46,990 nucleotides of DNA from Candidatus Intestinimonas merdavium (GCA_019115785.1 DXCX01000017.1:1-46990), one strand, 5' to 3'; shown: positions 38,310-46,122, numbered from the stretch's first letter. Translations and numbers: made by a program. Notes: generated by a model not told the origin, from the letters alone.

Positions 38310-39227
38310 TCATCTCCTCTCCTTGATCTTCTTGAAGGCGATCACCCCGCCCGCCGCCAGAGCGATCATCACGCCGCCGGCCAGCAGGGGCCGTTTCAGC
38401 GAAGACAGGTCCACGCCCTGGGACGGGGTCTCCGCTCCGGGCGTCCCCTCCGCTGCCGGCGTCTCCTCCGGGGCCTCGGTGCTGCCGAAGATGGCGGTGT
38501 AGGTCACCATGTCGCAGCCGGTCTTGGCCACCTCGCCGGTGTAGTTGGCCGTCACGGTGTAGCCGGTGGCGTAGCGGCTGGTGCTGGTTCCGGTGTAGCT
38601 GGCGGTGGCGGTGTAGCGGGTCACGGTACCGCCCGCGCCGTCTGCATACTGCGCCTCGCTCCACTGGACATCGGCCAGGGTGAGGGTCTTGCCCTTGTCC
38701 TCGATGCTCTTGGGGACGAGGGACACATCCGCGTCCGAGAGGTTGGGGTAGCTGCGGGTGGCGGAGAGGTTGTTGGTCCTGGTGGCGTAGCCGTCCGTCT
38801 TGACCTGGACGCTGGTGTGGTCCAGGTGCAGGGTGCCGGCATAGCCCTCCGATGTGGTGACCTCCATCTCCGCCTCCAGCGCCTGGAGGACCTGGGCCAT
38901 ATCGTTGGTCTTGCTGGGCCGGGTGACCGTCTCGGTATAGGGCTGGGTGTCCACGCCCACCTCGTTCTTGCGGGTCATGTCCAGCAGGGTGAACCACAGG
39001 CCGTTCCGCTCAAAGTCCCCGGTGGGGATGAGGCTGGGGTCATCCGAAAGGGAGAGCTGGTAGACCTTCTTGACACGAAGTTCATCCAGAACCCCGTAGG
39101 TATACTCCTCCACAGAGATGGGGTAGTAACTGGCGTCCTGGCGCGGGGCCTCCTCCGCGGCCAGGGCAGGGACGCTCCCGGCCATGACAACGGCCAGGGC
39201 GCACAGTGCGGTTGCGATGCGTTTCAT
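38310..39227 (-). CDS. Membrane-anchored surface protein
   Basis: 305 residues. A signal peptide (KRIATALCALAVVMAGSVPALA) starts a Thr/Tyr-rich extracellular part with beta-rich sequence (TVTRYTATASYTGTSTSRYA, GYTVTANYTGEVAKTGCDMV). A Glu/Pro-rich stalk (APEETPAAEGTPGAETPSQG) comes before a C-terminal membrane helix and basic tail (LLAGGVMIALAAGGVIAFKKIKERR). No LPxTG is visible, so it is probably retained by the helix. Co-transcribed with the sortase. GGAGGAAATACC precedes the ATG. Confidence 0.82.
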   Translation of the reverse strand: MKRIATALCALAVVMAGSVPALAAEEAPRQDASYYPISVEEYTYGVLDELRVKKVYQLSLSDDPSLIPTGDFERNGLWFTLLDMTRKNEVGVDTQPYTETVTRPSKTNDMAQVLQALEAEMEVTTSEGYAGTLHLDHTSVQVKTDGYATRTNNLSATRSYPNLSDADVSLVPKSIEDKGKTLTLADVQWSEAQYADGAGGTVTRYTATASYTGTSTSRYATGYTVTANYTGEVAKTGCDMVTYTAIFGSTEAPEETPAAEGTPGAETPSQGVDLSSLKRPLLAGGVMIALAAGGVIAFKKIKERR

Positions 39228-39270
39228 GGTATTTCCTCCGTTTTTAATGATGTTCAGCCTGGATCATGGG

Positions 39271-40215
39271 TCATCTTTCGCTGTTTTCCCGCCTCCTCTC
39301 CTCTCCGCCCCGCCACAGCAGGTACTCGTTCCAGTCCTTGCCCTGGGCGGGTGTCTTGATGGACACGGCATAGCCCTTCTGGGTGTACTCGGCCCGGAAC
39401 TTCTCCGCCGCCTCTTGTCCAGGCCCATCCGCGTCCAGGCACAGGACGATCCGCTTCAGGTGGGGATTTTCCCGCAGGTAGTTGTCCAGCGGCCCATGGT
39501 GCAACCCGCACAGGGCAACAGCGTTGCTCCGCACCTGCCGGTGCAGGGTGCAGAAGCTCATCAGGTCGATGGGGGCTTCAAAGACAGCCACCCAGTCCTG
39601 GCTGGGGTCGCAGGGCAGGCGGAATGCGAAGTCCTTATTGCTGCCGATAACGTCCCCTTTGAACCCCGAGCCGTTCCGGTCATAGGTGCCGCGCTTGTTG
39701 GCGAACACCGGCTGTCCTCCTCCATCCCGGCCCACAAACACGCAGTTGTGGTGGTCGGCATCCTCATACAGCAGGCCCGCCTGGATGAAGCCCTGGATGA
39801 CCTGGGGGGCGATCCCCCGTTTCCGAAGGTAGGCGAACACGTGCCGCTGGTCCGGGGCTGCGTTGGGCAGGGCAAATGCGGGGCGTTCCTTTTTTGCGGG
39901 GGCCAGCCGGTGCGGGATGGGGGAGGCCCTCGCGCAGTGACCGTTGAACTCCAGCAGGTAGCTGACCGCCTCCCGGAAGTCCTTGCCGCAGAATTCCTGC
40001 AAAAATGTGATTGCGTCCCCGCCCGTCTGGTTGGAATACCGTCTCCAGGTCCGGCGCTCTTTGATCCGCAGGCTGTCCATCTCTCTGGTGGTGTAGTAGC
40101 TGCCCACCCGCCGCACCTGATACCCCAGGTGGGTGAGCAGGTCCGGCAGGTCTGTCCCCTTGGCGATGTCTATCTCCTGTTCTGTAAATCGAGATGCTGT
40201 TTGTTGTCTGAGCAT
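39271..40215 (-). CDS. Toprim-domain DNA primase-like protein (DUF3991/Toprim)
   Basis: 314 residues. The N-terminal part (GYQVRRVGSYYTTREMDSLR, QTGGDAITFLQEFCGKDFRE) is DUF3991-like and binds template. The Toprim domain carries VFEAPIDLMSF (catalytic Glu), CGLHHGPLDN and VLCLDADGPGQEAAEKF (the DxD motif). It would make primers for replication of the transferred strand or excised circle. ATG 40215 has AAGGAGG 9 bases upstream. No helicase or zinc finger is fused. Confidence 0.88.
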   Translation of the reverse strand: MLRQQTASRFTEQEIDIAKGTDLPDLLTHLGYQVRRVGSYYTTREMDSLRIKERRTWRRYSNQTGGDAITFLQEFCGKDFREAVSYLLEFNGHCARASPIPHRLAPAKKERPAFALPNAAPDQRHVFAYLRKRGIAPQVIQGFIQAGLLYEDADHHNCVFVGRDGGGQPVFANKRGTYDRNGSGFKGDVIGSNKDFAFRLPCDPSQDWVAVFEAPIDLMSFCTLHRQVRSNAVALCGLHHGPLDNYLRENPHLKRIVLCLDADGPGQEAAEKFRAEYTQKGYAVSIKTPAQGKDWNEYLLWRGGEERRRENSER

Positions 40216-40248
40216 GATCGTTCACCTCCTTTCCGGCCAAACGAAAAA

Positions 40249-40290
40249 GGCCCCCAGGACACCCCGGTTCTCCGGGATGCCCTGGGGGCC
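40249..40290 (-). terminator. Intrinsic terminator after the ribbon-helix-helix-like gene
   Basis: GGCCCCCAGG (40249-40258) pairs with CCTGGGGGCC (40281-40290), with inner pairing CCCCGG/CCGGGA. On the minus strand TTTTTCG follows directly (40244-40248). It separates the 151-aa gene from the primase gene. Confidence 0.8.
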
Positions 40291-40315
40291 TCTCTCGTCA
40301 CGATGACGTTGTGCG

Positions 40316-40771
40316 TTATTCCGTTGCTTCTGCGATCTCGTCCTCATCGGACTGCTGGGCGTCCTCGCCGTCCCCCTGGGGCTGGTAGGTGTCCTCGCCA
40401 TCCTCCTGGGGCTGCTGGGTGTCCTCGCCGTCCTCCTGCACCTGGCAGGTGTTCTCGGAGGCGGTCAGGGCCTCCTCGATGAGTCCCAGGACGAACTCCC
40501 GCTGGGTGTACTTCCGGCCCAGCCGAAGGCTCTCCCGGTCCAGGTGCGCCTTGATGCGCTGGAAGAGTTCCTCCGGGATCTGGAACGCCATCGTTCTGCT
40601 GCCGTTGTTCGCCATGTTCATGTTCCCTCCGTTTTCTTTCATCTGGTAGTATTCGATGAGCAGGTTGGTGATGTACTGTGCGGTGGTCAGGCCCACCTGA
40701 TCCTTCTCGGCGCATACCCGGTCGTGGAGGCTCAGGGGGATCTGAGCGCAGAGGTTCTTGGTATCGGCCAT
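40316..40771 (-). CDS. Ribbon-helix-helix-like protein with acidic repeat tail
   Basis: 151 residues from ATG 40771, preceded by AAAGGAGAAGGACGCG. Two short DNA-binding-like units are visible: IPLSLHDRVCAEKDQVGLTT-AQYITNLLIEYY, and MAFQIPEELFQRIKAHLDRE with YTQREFVLGLIEEAL. The C-terminal ~45 residues are acidic tandem repeats of QEDGEDTQQP type. It may be a regulator or a relaxosome/primase accessory. A longer frame upstream reaches 40996 but has no ribosome site. Confidence 0.75.
   Translation of the reverse strand: MADTKNLCAQIPLSLHDRVCAEKDQVGLTTAQYITNLLIEYYQMKENGGNMNMANNGSRTMAFQIPEELFQRIKAHLDRESLRLGRKYTQREFVLGLIEEALTASENTCQVQEDGEDTQQPQEDGEDTYQPQGDGEDAQQSDEDEIAEATE
40351..40440. repeat. 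Three 30-bp direct repeats inside the gene
   Basis: Units begin at 40351, 40381 and 40411, each close to GCTGCTGGGTGTCCTCGCCG then TCCTCCTGGG; a partial fourth starts at 40441. Each codes for ten residues of the acidic tail. Because the unit is a multiple of three, copy-number change would alter tail length without a frameshift. Confidence 0.8.
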
Positions 40772-40900
40772 CGCGTCCTTCTCCTTTCGCATTTGCTGAC
40801 GCAAGTATAGATGAAAAGCCACCCGAAAGCTATTACCAATACCAATAAGGAATGGCGAACAAACGAAGCATAAGCGCCAAAAGGGACAAACCTGCCGGCA

Positions 40901-40949
40901 AAAACAAAAGCCGCCCTCCGGCCCAAATTGATTGGGCCAGAGGACGGCT
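40901..40949 (-). terminator. Intrinsic terminator downstream of the serine recombinase
   Basis: An 18-base arm (40909-40926) pairs with 40932-40949 with two mismatches: AGCCG/CGGCT, CCTC/GAGG and GGCCCAA/TTGGGCC around a 5-base loop. On the minus strand TTTTGTTTTT follows. It lies in the 220-base gap between the recombinase stop and the 151-aa gene start. Nothing else was seen in that gap except a short tRNA T-arm-like string at 40984-40999. Confidence 0.75.
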
Positions 40950-40992
40950 GCGCGCTTTCTCATGTCTTTTTTTGAATGCTTGGGGGTTCGAA

Positions 40993-42657
40993 TCACCTGA
41001 TGGCGTAAAACGGGCCATGCGCATCTCCCAAACCGCCGTTTTCGGAGTGAGCGGACCCTCTTTTTGAAAATCTAACTTTTCTGTTCTGAATTCGCCTGTT
41101 TTTTCTTTTGAACGCAAAAACACCGCACTTTCGTGCGGCATTTTTGCTGTGCATCTTTTTTGTCAACACAATTTGGTACGCCGCACCACGCGGCAAGCGA
41201 ACACCCTGCTGTGATCCGGCATCAATTTCATGGAGGGTGATAGTGCGGTCATCACCTGAATAATTGAAAGTCATTACTACCTTGTCGTCGTAGACGAACA
41301 CCGAGTTGACGAAGATCTTTATCATCTGTTTCTGGCAGTCCTCGTCGGTAACGTCCATCTCCGCAAACCTGTGCAGAAAATAGAGGATATGTTCCTTTTT
41401 CAGTCCCAGGTCCTCGCGCAGCCTCGCCGCAGCCAAGGCGTCCCGCAGTTCGGTCCTCTGTCCATCCAGTTCCTCCATGCGCTGCTTAGTAGCCTCGTTA
41501 AAGATCCCCGCTTCCATCGCCCGGATCAGGTTGGCCGTGGCTTTCTCTACATCCTCCAATGCCTTCTGGAGCGATTCCGTATAGGAGGATTCGGTGTTCT
41601 GCGCCAGGTAGTATTGATATGTCTTCTCCGCGATGAACTCCAGCAGGTCGTCATTTCTAATCAGGGCTGTCACGTACTCCAATACAAGGTCTTCTATCCA
41701 CATCTTCCTCACAGGCCGCTTATCGCACTGTTTCCTGCGCTGGGCGTTGCAGGAATAATAGTAATGCCGGCTCCCGGTCCGGCTGGTGCCGCAGACCCCC
41801 ACCATCATAGACCCGCACTTGCCGCAGAACAACTTTTCCGTCAGCAGGTAGTCGGCTTTGGCATTCTTGTGGGCGGCCGCCCTCTGGTTGTACTTCAGCA
41901 TCTCTTGTACCTTGTAGAACACCTCCGGCTCCACGATGGGCGGGATGGCGTCCTCAATGCGGACCGTATCTTGGTAGGCGTAGACGCCGATGTACTTTTC
42001 ATTTTTCAAAATGGACCGCAGGCTGTTGTGGCCGAATGGCCTGTTGTGAACGGTCCGCAGCCCCTTCTCATTCAAGATGCGTATGATTTCGGTGACCGTC
42101 CTCCCACGAGCGTAGAGGTCAAAAATGAGCCTTACAACGGGCGCGGTGCCGGGGTCTATGACGAACTTCTTGTTTTCATCGATCAGATAGCCCAACGGCG
42201 GCCTGCCCCCGGTAAACTGCGCCTTGCCCGCGCTGGCCCGCATCCCCCGACGGACATTTTGGGACAGCTGCTCAGAGTAATACGCCGCCATGCCCTCAAT
42301 GACCGCCTCCAGGATGATGCCCTCCGGGGTGTCGGGGATCATCTCGGCGATGTAGTGGATCTTGACGCCGTTCTTCTTGAGGTGGTACTTGTTGAGGGCG
42401 ATCTCCTCCTTGTTGCGCCCGATGCGGTCTGTCTTCCAGACGATCAGCGCGTCAAAGGCGTGCTTCGCGGCGTCGGCGAGCATCCGCTGAAACTGCTCCC
42501 GGTCATCGTTGCGCCCCGTCTGCGCCCGGTCGCAGTATTCGTGGATGATGGTCAAGCCGTGGGCTTCGGCGTACTTCTTCGCCTCAGCCAGTTGCCCCTC
42601 GATGGACTGCTCTCCCTGCCTGTGGCTGGAGTAGCGGGCATAGACGACAGCGTTCAT
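40993..42657 (-). CDS. Large serine recombinase (integrase)
   Basis: 554 residues. The N-terminal resolvase domain has the nucleophile Ser10 in YARYSSHRQ and the motifs VWKTDRIGRN and EGMAAYYSEQLS. A recombinase domain follows (GGRPPLGYLIDENKKFVIDP), then a zinc ribbon (FCGKCGSMMVG with CNAQRRKQCD) and a coiled coil (ALEDVEKATANLIRAMEAGI). It would integrate and excise the element by a TnpX/phiC31-type reaction. It overlaps the HTH gene stop as ATGA. The last ~50 codons run through a terminator-like hairpin, so the natural C-terminus may once have been near MHSK. Confidence 0.93.
   Translation of the reverse strand: MNAVVYARYSSHRQGEQSIEGQLAEAKKYAEAHGLTIIHEYCDRAQTGRNDDREQFQRMLADAAKHAFDALIVWKTDRIGRNKEEIALNKYHLKKNGVKIHYIAEMIPDTPEGIILEAVIEGMAAYYSEQLSQNVRRGMRASAGKAQFTGGRPPLGYLIDENKKFVIDPGTAPVVRLIFDLYARGRTVTEIIRILNEKGLRTVHNRPFGHNSLRSILKNEKYIGVYAYQDTVRIEDAIPPIVEPEVFYKVQEMLKYNQRAAAHKNAKADYLLTEKLFCGKCGSMMVGVCGTSRTGSRHYYYSCNAQRRKQCDKRPVRKMWIEDLVLEYVTALIRNDDLLEFIAEKTYQYYLAQNTESSYTESLQKALEDVEKATANLIRAMEAGIFNEATKQRMEELDGQRTELRDALAAARLREDLGLKKEHILYFLHRFAEMDVTDEDCQKQMIKIFVNSVFVYDDKVVMTFNYSGDDRTITLHEIDAGSQQGVRLPRGAAYQIVLTKKMHSKNAARKCGVFAFKRKNRRIQNRKVRFSKRGSAHSENGGLGDAHGPFYAIR
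41114..41147. terminator. Symmetrical terminator hairpin inside the recombinase 3' end
   Basis: GCAAAAA-CA-CCGCAC (41114-41128) and GTGCGG-CA-TTTTTGC (41133-41147) surround a TTTC loop. With A- and T-tracts on the two sides it has the form of a bidirectional intrinsic terminator. It is translated as KNAARKCGVFAF within the recombinase frame. Confidence 0.65.
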
Positions 42658-43295
42658 GATCTATCTGCCCCCTTAACCAGCTCCAGTCCCAGGGCAAGCC
42701 GCGCCGTGTTCCTGTCCTTCTGGTCAGCGCGTTCGTATGCCCTGGCCACCTCGATCCCCTCGGCGGTGAGGGGGTGGGGGCGGTAGGGCACTATGCCGGC
42801 CCATACCTCCAGCGGCACATTCAGCGTGTCGGAGAGCTGGAGGGCGATGGGCAGCGGCGCCTCCTTCATCCGCCGGGTGATGATGGTCCGCACCTGCCGG
42901 TCCGTCAGGCCCGTGATCCGGACGATGCCCGGAATATCCAGCCCCATTTGGTCACTGGTCACCTCAATGAAAATCTTATAAAATGGCTTGTCCTGGGTGG
43001 AGCAGACGGAATTGAACGCCGCCTCCTCTGATGAGTCCCCCAGCAGGTAGTCCGCTGATACGTTCAAGATCTCCGCGAACTTTTGGACTTGGGCGATCTT
43101 CGGGGACCGCTTGCCCGCTTCATAGAGGCTGAGGATCTGCTTGGACAGCCCCAGCTTTTCCGCAAGCTCCACCTGGGTCATCCCCATCTCCTGCCGCAGC
43201 TGCTTGATGCGGGCGCCAAAATCCATGCGTTCCAGGTCTACTTTTGGGAGATTTTCAAACGCCTGCTGGCGCTCCATGCGCTCTTTCTCCTTCAT
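42654..43295 (-). CDS. Helix-turn-helix (XRE) transcriptional regulator
   Basis: 213 residues from ATG 43295 (GGGGGA 7 bases upstream). An N-terminal charged helix precedes a classic XRE domain: FGARIKQLRQEMGMTQVELA, EKLGLSKQILSLYEAGKRSP, VSADYLLGD. The C-terminal half contains a second HTH-like part (IPGIVRITGLTDRQVRTIIT). It probably represses the divergent operon and/or its own operon with the recombinase, in the manner of ICE immunity repressors. The AT-rich gap upstream carries repeated GTCAAC sequences as candidate operators. Confidence 0.88.
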   Translation of the reverse strand: MKEKERMERQQAFENLPKVDLERMDFGARIKQLRQEMGMTQVELAEKLGLSKQILSLYEAGKRSPKIAQVQKFAEILNVSADYLLGDSSEEAAFNSVCSTQDKPFYKIFIEVTSDQMGLDIPGIVRITGLTDRQVRTIITRRMKEAPLPIALQLSDTLNVPLEVWAGIVPYRPHPLTAEGIEVARAYERADQKDRNTARLALGLELVKGADRS

Positions 43296-43341
43296 CTTTG
43301 AGTCCCCCTTTGGTTCTGTCACTCCTATTAAATCACATCAC

Positions 43342-43518
43342 GTCAACAAAATCAATATCTATTGTAATAAATGTAGAATAAATTTTATTATATTGACCCG
43401 CGACGTAATATGGTCTATACTGTTGCCATCATCCATGATTGGGAAAAGGAGATTTATTTTTTGCTCAGGAAGTCAACAAAAACAATGTTAAATAGTAGAG
43501 CAAAGAACAGGTCAACAG
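43342..43518. promoter_or_regulatory. Divergent control region: plus promoter and repeated GTCAAC sites
   Basis: On the plus strand TTGACC (43393-43398) and TATACT (43416-43421) are 17 bases apart, a strong sigma-A promoter for the excisionase-like operon. GTCAACA occurs at 43342-43348, 43472-43478 and 43511-43517, and its complement TTGAC lies within the -35 box. For the minus strand a weaker TTGATT/TTTAAT pair sits near 43330-43360. The region is markedly AT-rich. The repeated motif would suit binding by the adjacent XRE regulator. Confidence 0.55.
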
Positions 43519-43526
43519 TTAAAATC

Positions 43527-43679
43527 ATGCCTGAGTCTATTCCCGTCATGGAGCAGAAAATACTGTGCGCCGCCTTTCTGGACGCCATCCTCCGGTTCTA
43601 TGAGGACCCGGAGAACGTGGCGGCCTATGAGCGGCACATGGGGAAAGGAGGACCAGCCGATGGATCGGAAGACAGCTGA
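43527..43679 (+). CDS. Small unrecognised ORF before the excisionase-like gene
   Basis: From ATG 43527 it encodes 50 residues: MPESIPVMEQKILCAAFLDA, ILRFYEDPENVAAYERHMGK. It is helical and acidic. An in-frame extension reaches ATG 43410 but overlaps the promoter, so it is not used. No strong Shine-Dalgarno precedes 43527, and ATG 43548 is an alternative. It overlaps the next gene by 20 bases, which supports a real coupled leader gene. Confidence 0.55.
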   Translation: MPESIPVMEQKILCAAFLDAILRFYEDPENVAAYERHMGKGGPADGSEDS

Positions 43680-43896
43680 ACGGCTACGGCGGGAATATCC
43701 CAACCATGTGCCGATAGATGTGGCGGCGCCGTTCCTGGGCGTATCACCCCGCCGCCTCACCCAGCTGGTGGCCGAAGGGCGGGAGCCCTTCGCCTCCATC
43801 GGGGCCAACATCGGCGCCCGGCAGCGATATGTCCGTATCTACACGGAGCCGCTGATCAGTCTCCTGTGCAGCAGGGACTACGACGAGGAAGAATAA
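43660..43896 (+). CDS. Excisionase-like small DNA-binding protein
   Basis: 78 residues. AAAGGAGGACCAGCCG precedes the ATG at 43660. The middle has a winged-helix, MerR/Xis-type pattern: HVPIDVAAPFLGVSPRRLTQ, LVAEGREPFASIGANIG, then RYVRIYTEPLISLL, similar to excisionases in which the C-terminal strand completes the wing. It would direct the serine recombinase toward excision, or act as an activator. The assignment is by pattern and position opposite the HTH regulator. Confidence 0.65.
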   Translation: MDRKTAERLRREYPNHVPIDVAAPFLGVSPRRLTQLVAEGREPFASIGANIGARQRYVRIYTEPLISLLCSRDYDEEE

Positions 43897-43910
43897 GCAT
43901 GATGCGCAAA

Positions 43911-43965
43911 CAGGCGGCATGGAGCAGGCTTTGACAGGCCCGTTTCTGTGCCGCCTGAACTTTTT
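43911..43965 (+). terminator. Terminator/attenuator between the excisionase-like gene and the 358-aa gene
   Basis: CAGGCGGCA (43911-43919) pairs with TGCCGCCTG (43949-43957), followed by AAC and TTTTT (43961-43965). The next gene's AGGAGG begins immediately after the T-run, so read-through control of the downstream pair is plausible. Confidence 0.65.
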
Positions 43966-43977
43966 AGGAGGATCTCA

Positions 43978-45054
43978 ATGAAGTTACATGACAACCAATT
44001 ACAACTGCTGCGGCACCTGGCCCGGTTCAACCTCATGGACTACCCGGACTGCCTGAACCTGCTGGACACAGACGGGACCGGCGACCGGGTGGCGCTGTCC
44101 TATGCCTTTCGGCCTCTGACCAAAAACAAGTATGTGTCCAAACGGAAGGATGGCTGCGTGTCTATCCTGGCTAAAGGGCGGGCCCTGTTCCCGGAAGACA
44201 CGCCGCTGATCTCCGCCGGGGGCGGGGCGGCGGAGCGCCGCCGGGTGATGGAGGTGTCCCGCATGGCCGCGCTGATGGAGCTACACAATATACCGGCCTT
44301 TGCAGACCGGCAGGAATGCGATACGCCTTATTTCATCCCCTCCGCCTGCTGGCGGAAGATCGCCCCAGGCATTCTGTCCACCACCCGTTTCGTGGGAATG
44401 CTGCTGGCTGGCGGCCACAGGCTGGCGGTCTACGACATCGGGGACGGGGCAATGGAGTGGCAGGTACGGGCGGAGGGGTCCCTGTTCTATACCCGGCATG
44501 GCAGTTATGAGACCAGGGCCACCGGGATGCTCCTGGTCTGCCGGGAGGACGCCCGGGAACAGGCGGCGACGAACATCATCCGGCAGACCATGTGGAACCG
44601 CCGGCAGCTCCTTCGGGAAAGCTGCGTGGAGCGTGACCGGCCGGTGCGGTGGTCCCGTTCACCTATCAAACTCAAGGCCCAGTATGGGCGCGTCTACCTG
44701 ACGACGCCGGCGACCCTGACCCTGAGCCTGGAGCGGATCTTGGGGGAAGAGGGATCTATCCAGGCCCTGCGTGAGGAGACCGGCGGCGTCCGTCCCGGCA
44801 GCCAGGGAGTGGGCGAGGACGTCCAGGCATGGCCCCGCCGGATGTTCGTCAACCCGGCCTGCGACCTGTTGAAATACGTCCGTTTCTTTTCGGCGGTGAA
44901 GTCCTATCTCATGTCGAGGGAAAAACCGGACTACTATCAGGAGAGGATCGAGATGGATCTCTATCTCTACGAGGAAGACATGCCCATCGCGGGGATGTAC
45001 CCTGAGATATGGGAATCGGAGGAGGTGTCCGCCTATGTATACCGATCTGAATAA
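43978..45054 (+). CDS. Unrecognised protein, 358 aa
   Basis: ATG 43978 follows TAGGAGGATCTCA. The N-terminal ~75 residues look like a winged helix: HDNQLQLLRHLARFNLMDYP, LSYAFRPLTKNKYVSKRKDG, CVSILAKGRALFPED. The rest (STTRFVGMLLAGGHRLAVYD, EGSLFYTRHGSYETRATGML, YGRVYLTTPATLTLSLERIL) is alpha/beta and reminiscent of nuclease or replication-relaxation folds, though no catalytic set is clear. It overlaps the next gene by 20 bases. Function unknown; a DNA-binding role is likely from the N-terminus. Confidence 0.78.
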   Translation: MKLHDNQLQLLRHLARFNLMDYPDCLNLLDTDGTGDRVALSYAFRPLTKNKYVSKRKDGCVSILAKGRALFPEDTPLISAGGGAAERRRVMEVSRMAALMELHNIPAFADRQECDTPYFIPSACWRKIAPGILSTTRFVGMLLAGGHRLAVYDIGDGAMEWQVRAEGSLFYTRHGSYETRATGMLLVCREDAREQAATNIIRQTMWNRRQLLRESCVERDRPVRWSRSPIKLKAQYGRVYLTTPATLTLSLERILGEEGSIQALREETGGVRPGSQGVGEDVQAWPRRMFVNPACDLLKYVRFFSAVKSYLMSREKPDYYQERIEMDLYLYEEDMPIAGMYPEIWESEEVSAYVYRSE

Positions 45055-45655
45055 GACGCTGGCGGCCATTGGAAAATGCCTGCCCGCCGGCGGTGAGGTA
45101 ACGACGGAGCAGCTGCACCGGATGTATGACCTGACCCAGCGGCTGCTGAGCCAGGAGCTGGCCGTGATCTGTGACCTGGAGACATACGGCCCAAACCCGG
45201 CAGGGCAGGAACGGCCGACCCTCGCCAGGCGGCACGCCGCTGGACGCAGCGTGAACGGCATTGTAATGCTGACGATCCAGGAGCCCCTCCCCGCCATGAA
45301 GCGGCTGACCGAGGCGGTGGAGGAGCACTGGAAGGCCATGCTTCACGCCGCCATCTCCGAGGTGGCCCAGCCGCCTGAGACGCTTCCCTTCTTTGAACGG
45401 GCGTTTGTCGCCATCGAAATCGTCACCCCCAGGGGGAGCAACAACGTCAGGGTGTGGGACACCTCCAACCGGGCCATCCAGGTCATCCTCAACAACCTGA
45501 AGGGCATCTTCTTCCATGACGATGACATGGAGCACATGGCCTTTTCGGTGGTGGGCAGGTGGAGCGAGGGAACCGGAAAGACCGTGATTCGGGTCTTTGA
45601 CTTTGCCAAATTACAGCAGGTTTGGACGGAGATTCTGCCGACGGACGGCCCTTGA
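45035..45655 (+). CDS. Unrecognised protein with RusA-like C-terminal pattern
   Basis: 206 residues; GGAGGAGGTGTCCGCCT precedes ATG 45035. The N-terminus is helical (EQLHRMYDLTQRLLSQELAV). The C-terminal part, FVAIEIVTPRGSNNVRVWD then TSNRAIQVILNNLKGIFFHD and DDMEHMAFSVVGRW, follows the order of RusA Holliday-junction resolvases (D-x-x-N, then LNG-like turn, then DD). The first motif is DTSN instead of DxDN and the usual Lys is not evident, so activity is doubtful. It is coupled to the 358-aa gene by overlap. Confidence 0.65.
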   Translation: MYTDLNKTLAAIGKCLPAGGEVTTEQLHRMYDLTQRLLSQELAVICDLETYGPNPAGQERPTLARRHAAGRSVNGIVMLTIQEPLPAMKRLTEAVEEHWKAMLHAAISEVAQPPETLPFFERAFVAIEIVTPRGSNNVRVWDTSNRAIQVILNNLKGIFFHDDDMEHMAFSVVGRWSEGTGKTVIRVFDFAKLQQVWTEILPTDGP

Positions 45656-46122
45656 CCATGAGAACTTGAAAGTGCCATAGAGCATCGGATTTTACACCCA
45701 GCCATCTGATGGGAATCGTTGCTGCCCTGAGTAGCGGGACGTCATGAAACGACCCGGTCAGATGGTGGACAAAAACGTGCATCGGACAAGGAACTGCGGA
45801 GGGGTTCTGCGAGGAGGTTCCGCGGCTGCGGAAGCGACGAGCAGAACCATCAAAGGCGAGAGGCGGCGTCACGCCGCCGCCTCTCGCCGTCCACGCTACA
45901 CTGTTCATCGTTTGATGGTGTAGACGCCGAAAGTGCGCCGGTACCGGGAGCGGCGTCGATGTGGTTTCGGCGCCACGTGGCGGCTGGTTTTGGCGGCGAT
46001 AGGCTTTTCGACCTCTGCGGATGGATAAAGCCGCCGCTGGCTGAAGAGTCGCATATACTACAACCAATTCCGACGATTAGAATGGAGGCGGTCAACTGAC
46101 TGGAACAAAAGGAGGGGACGCT
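45656..46122. other. 467-base gene-free region with nested inverted repeats
   Basis: No protein gene seen. A perfect 14-bp stem GGCGAGAGGCGGCG (45856-45869) / CGCCGCCTCTCGCC (45876-45889) is enclosed by ACCATCAAA (45847-45855) and TTTGATGGT (45911-45919). Further GC-rich inverted segments (GGCGCC, CCACGTGG) lie near 45970-45990. Because it directly precedes a serine resolvase gene, it may hold that enzyme's recombination (res) site, or encode a structured RNA. Confidence 0.45.

Noticed and set aside
40351-40440. Regular 30-bp repeats considered as a CRISPR array
   Set aside because: There are no unique spacers between units; they are contiguous and in frame within a gene. No cas genes were seen, and the VapD Cas2-like fold is not evidence of CRISPR.
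40984-40999. GGGGGTTCGAATCACC, resembling a tRNA T-arm
   Set aside because: The T-stem does not pair fully, and no anticodon arm, D-arm or acceptor stem can be drawn around it on either strand. It could be a relic of an attachment site, but I cannot support that.
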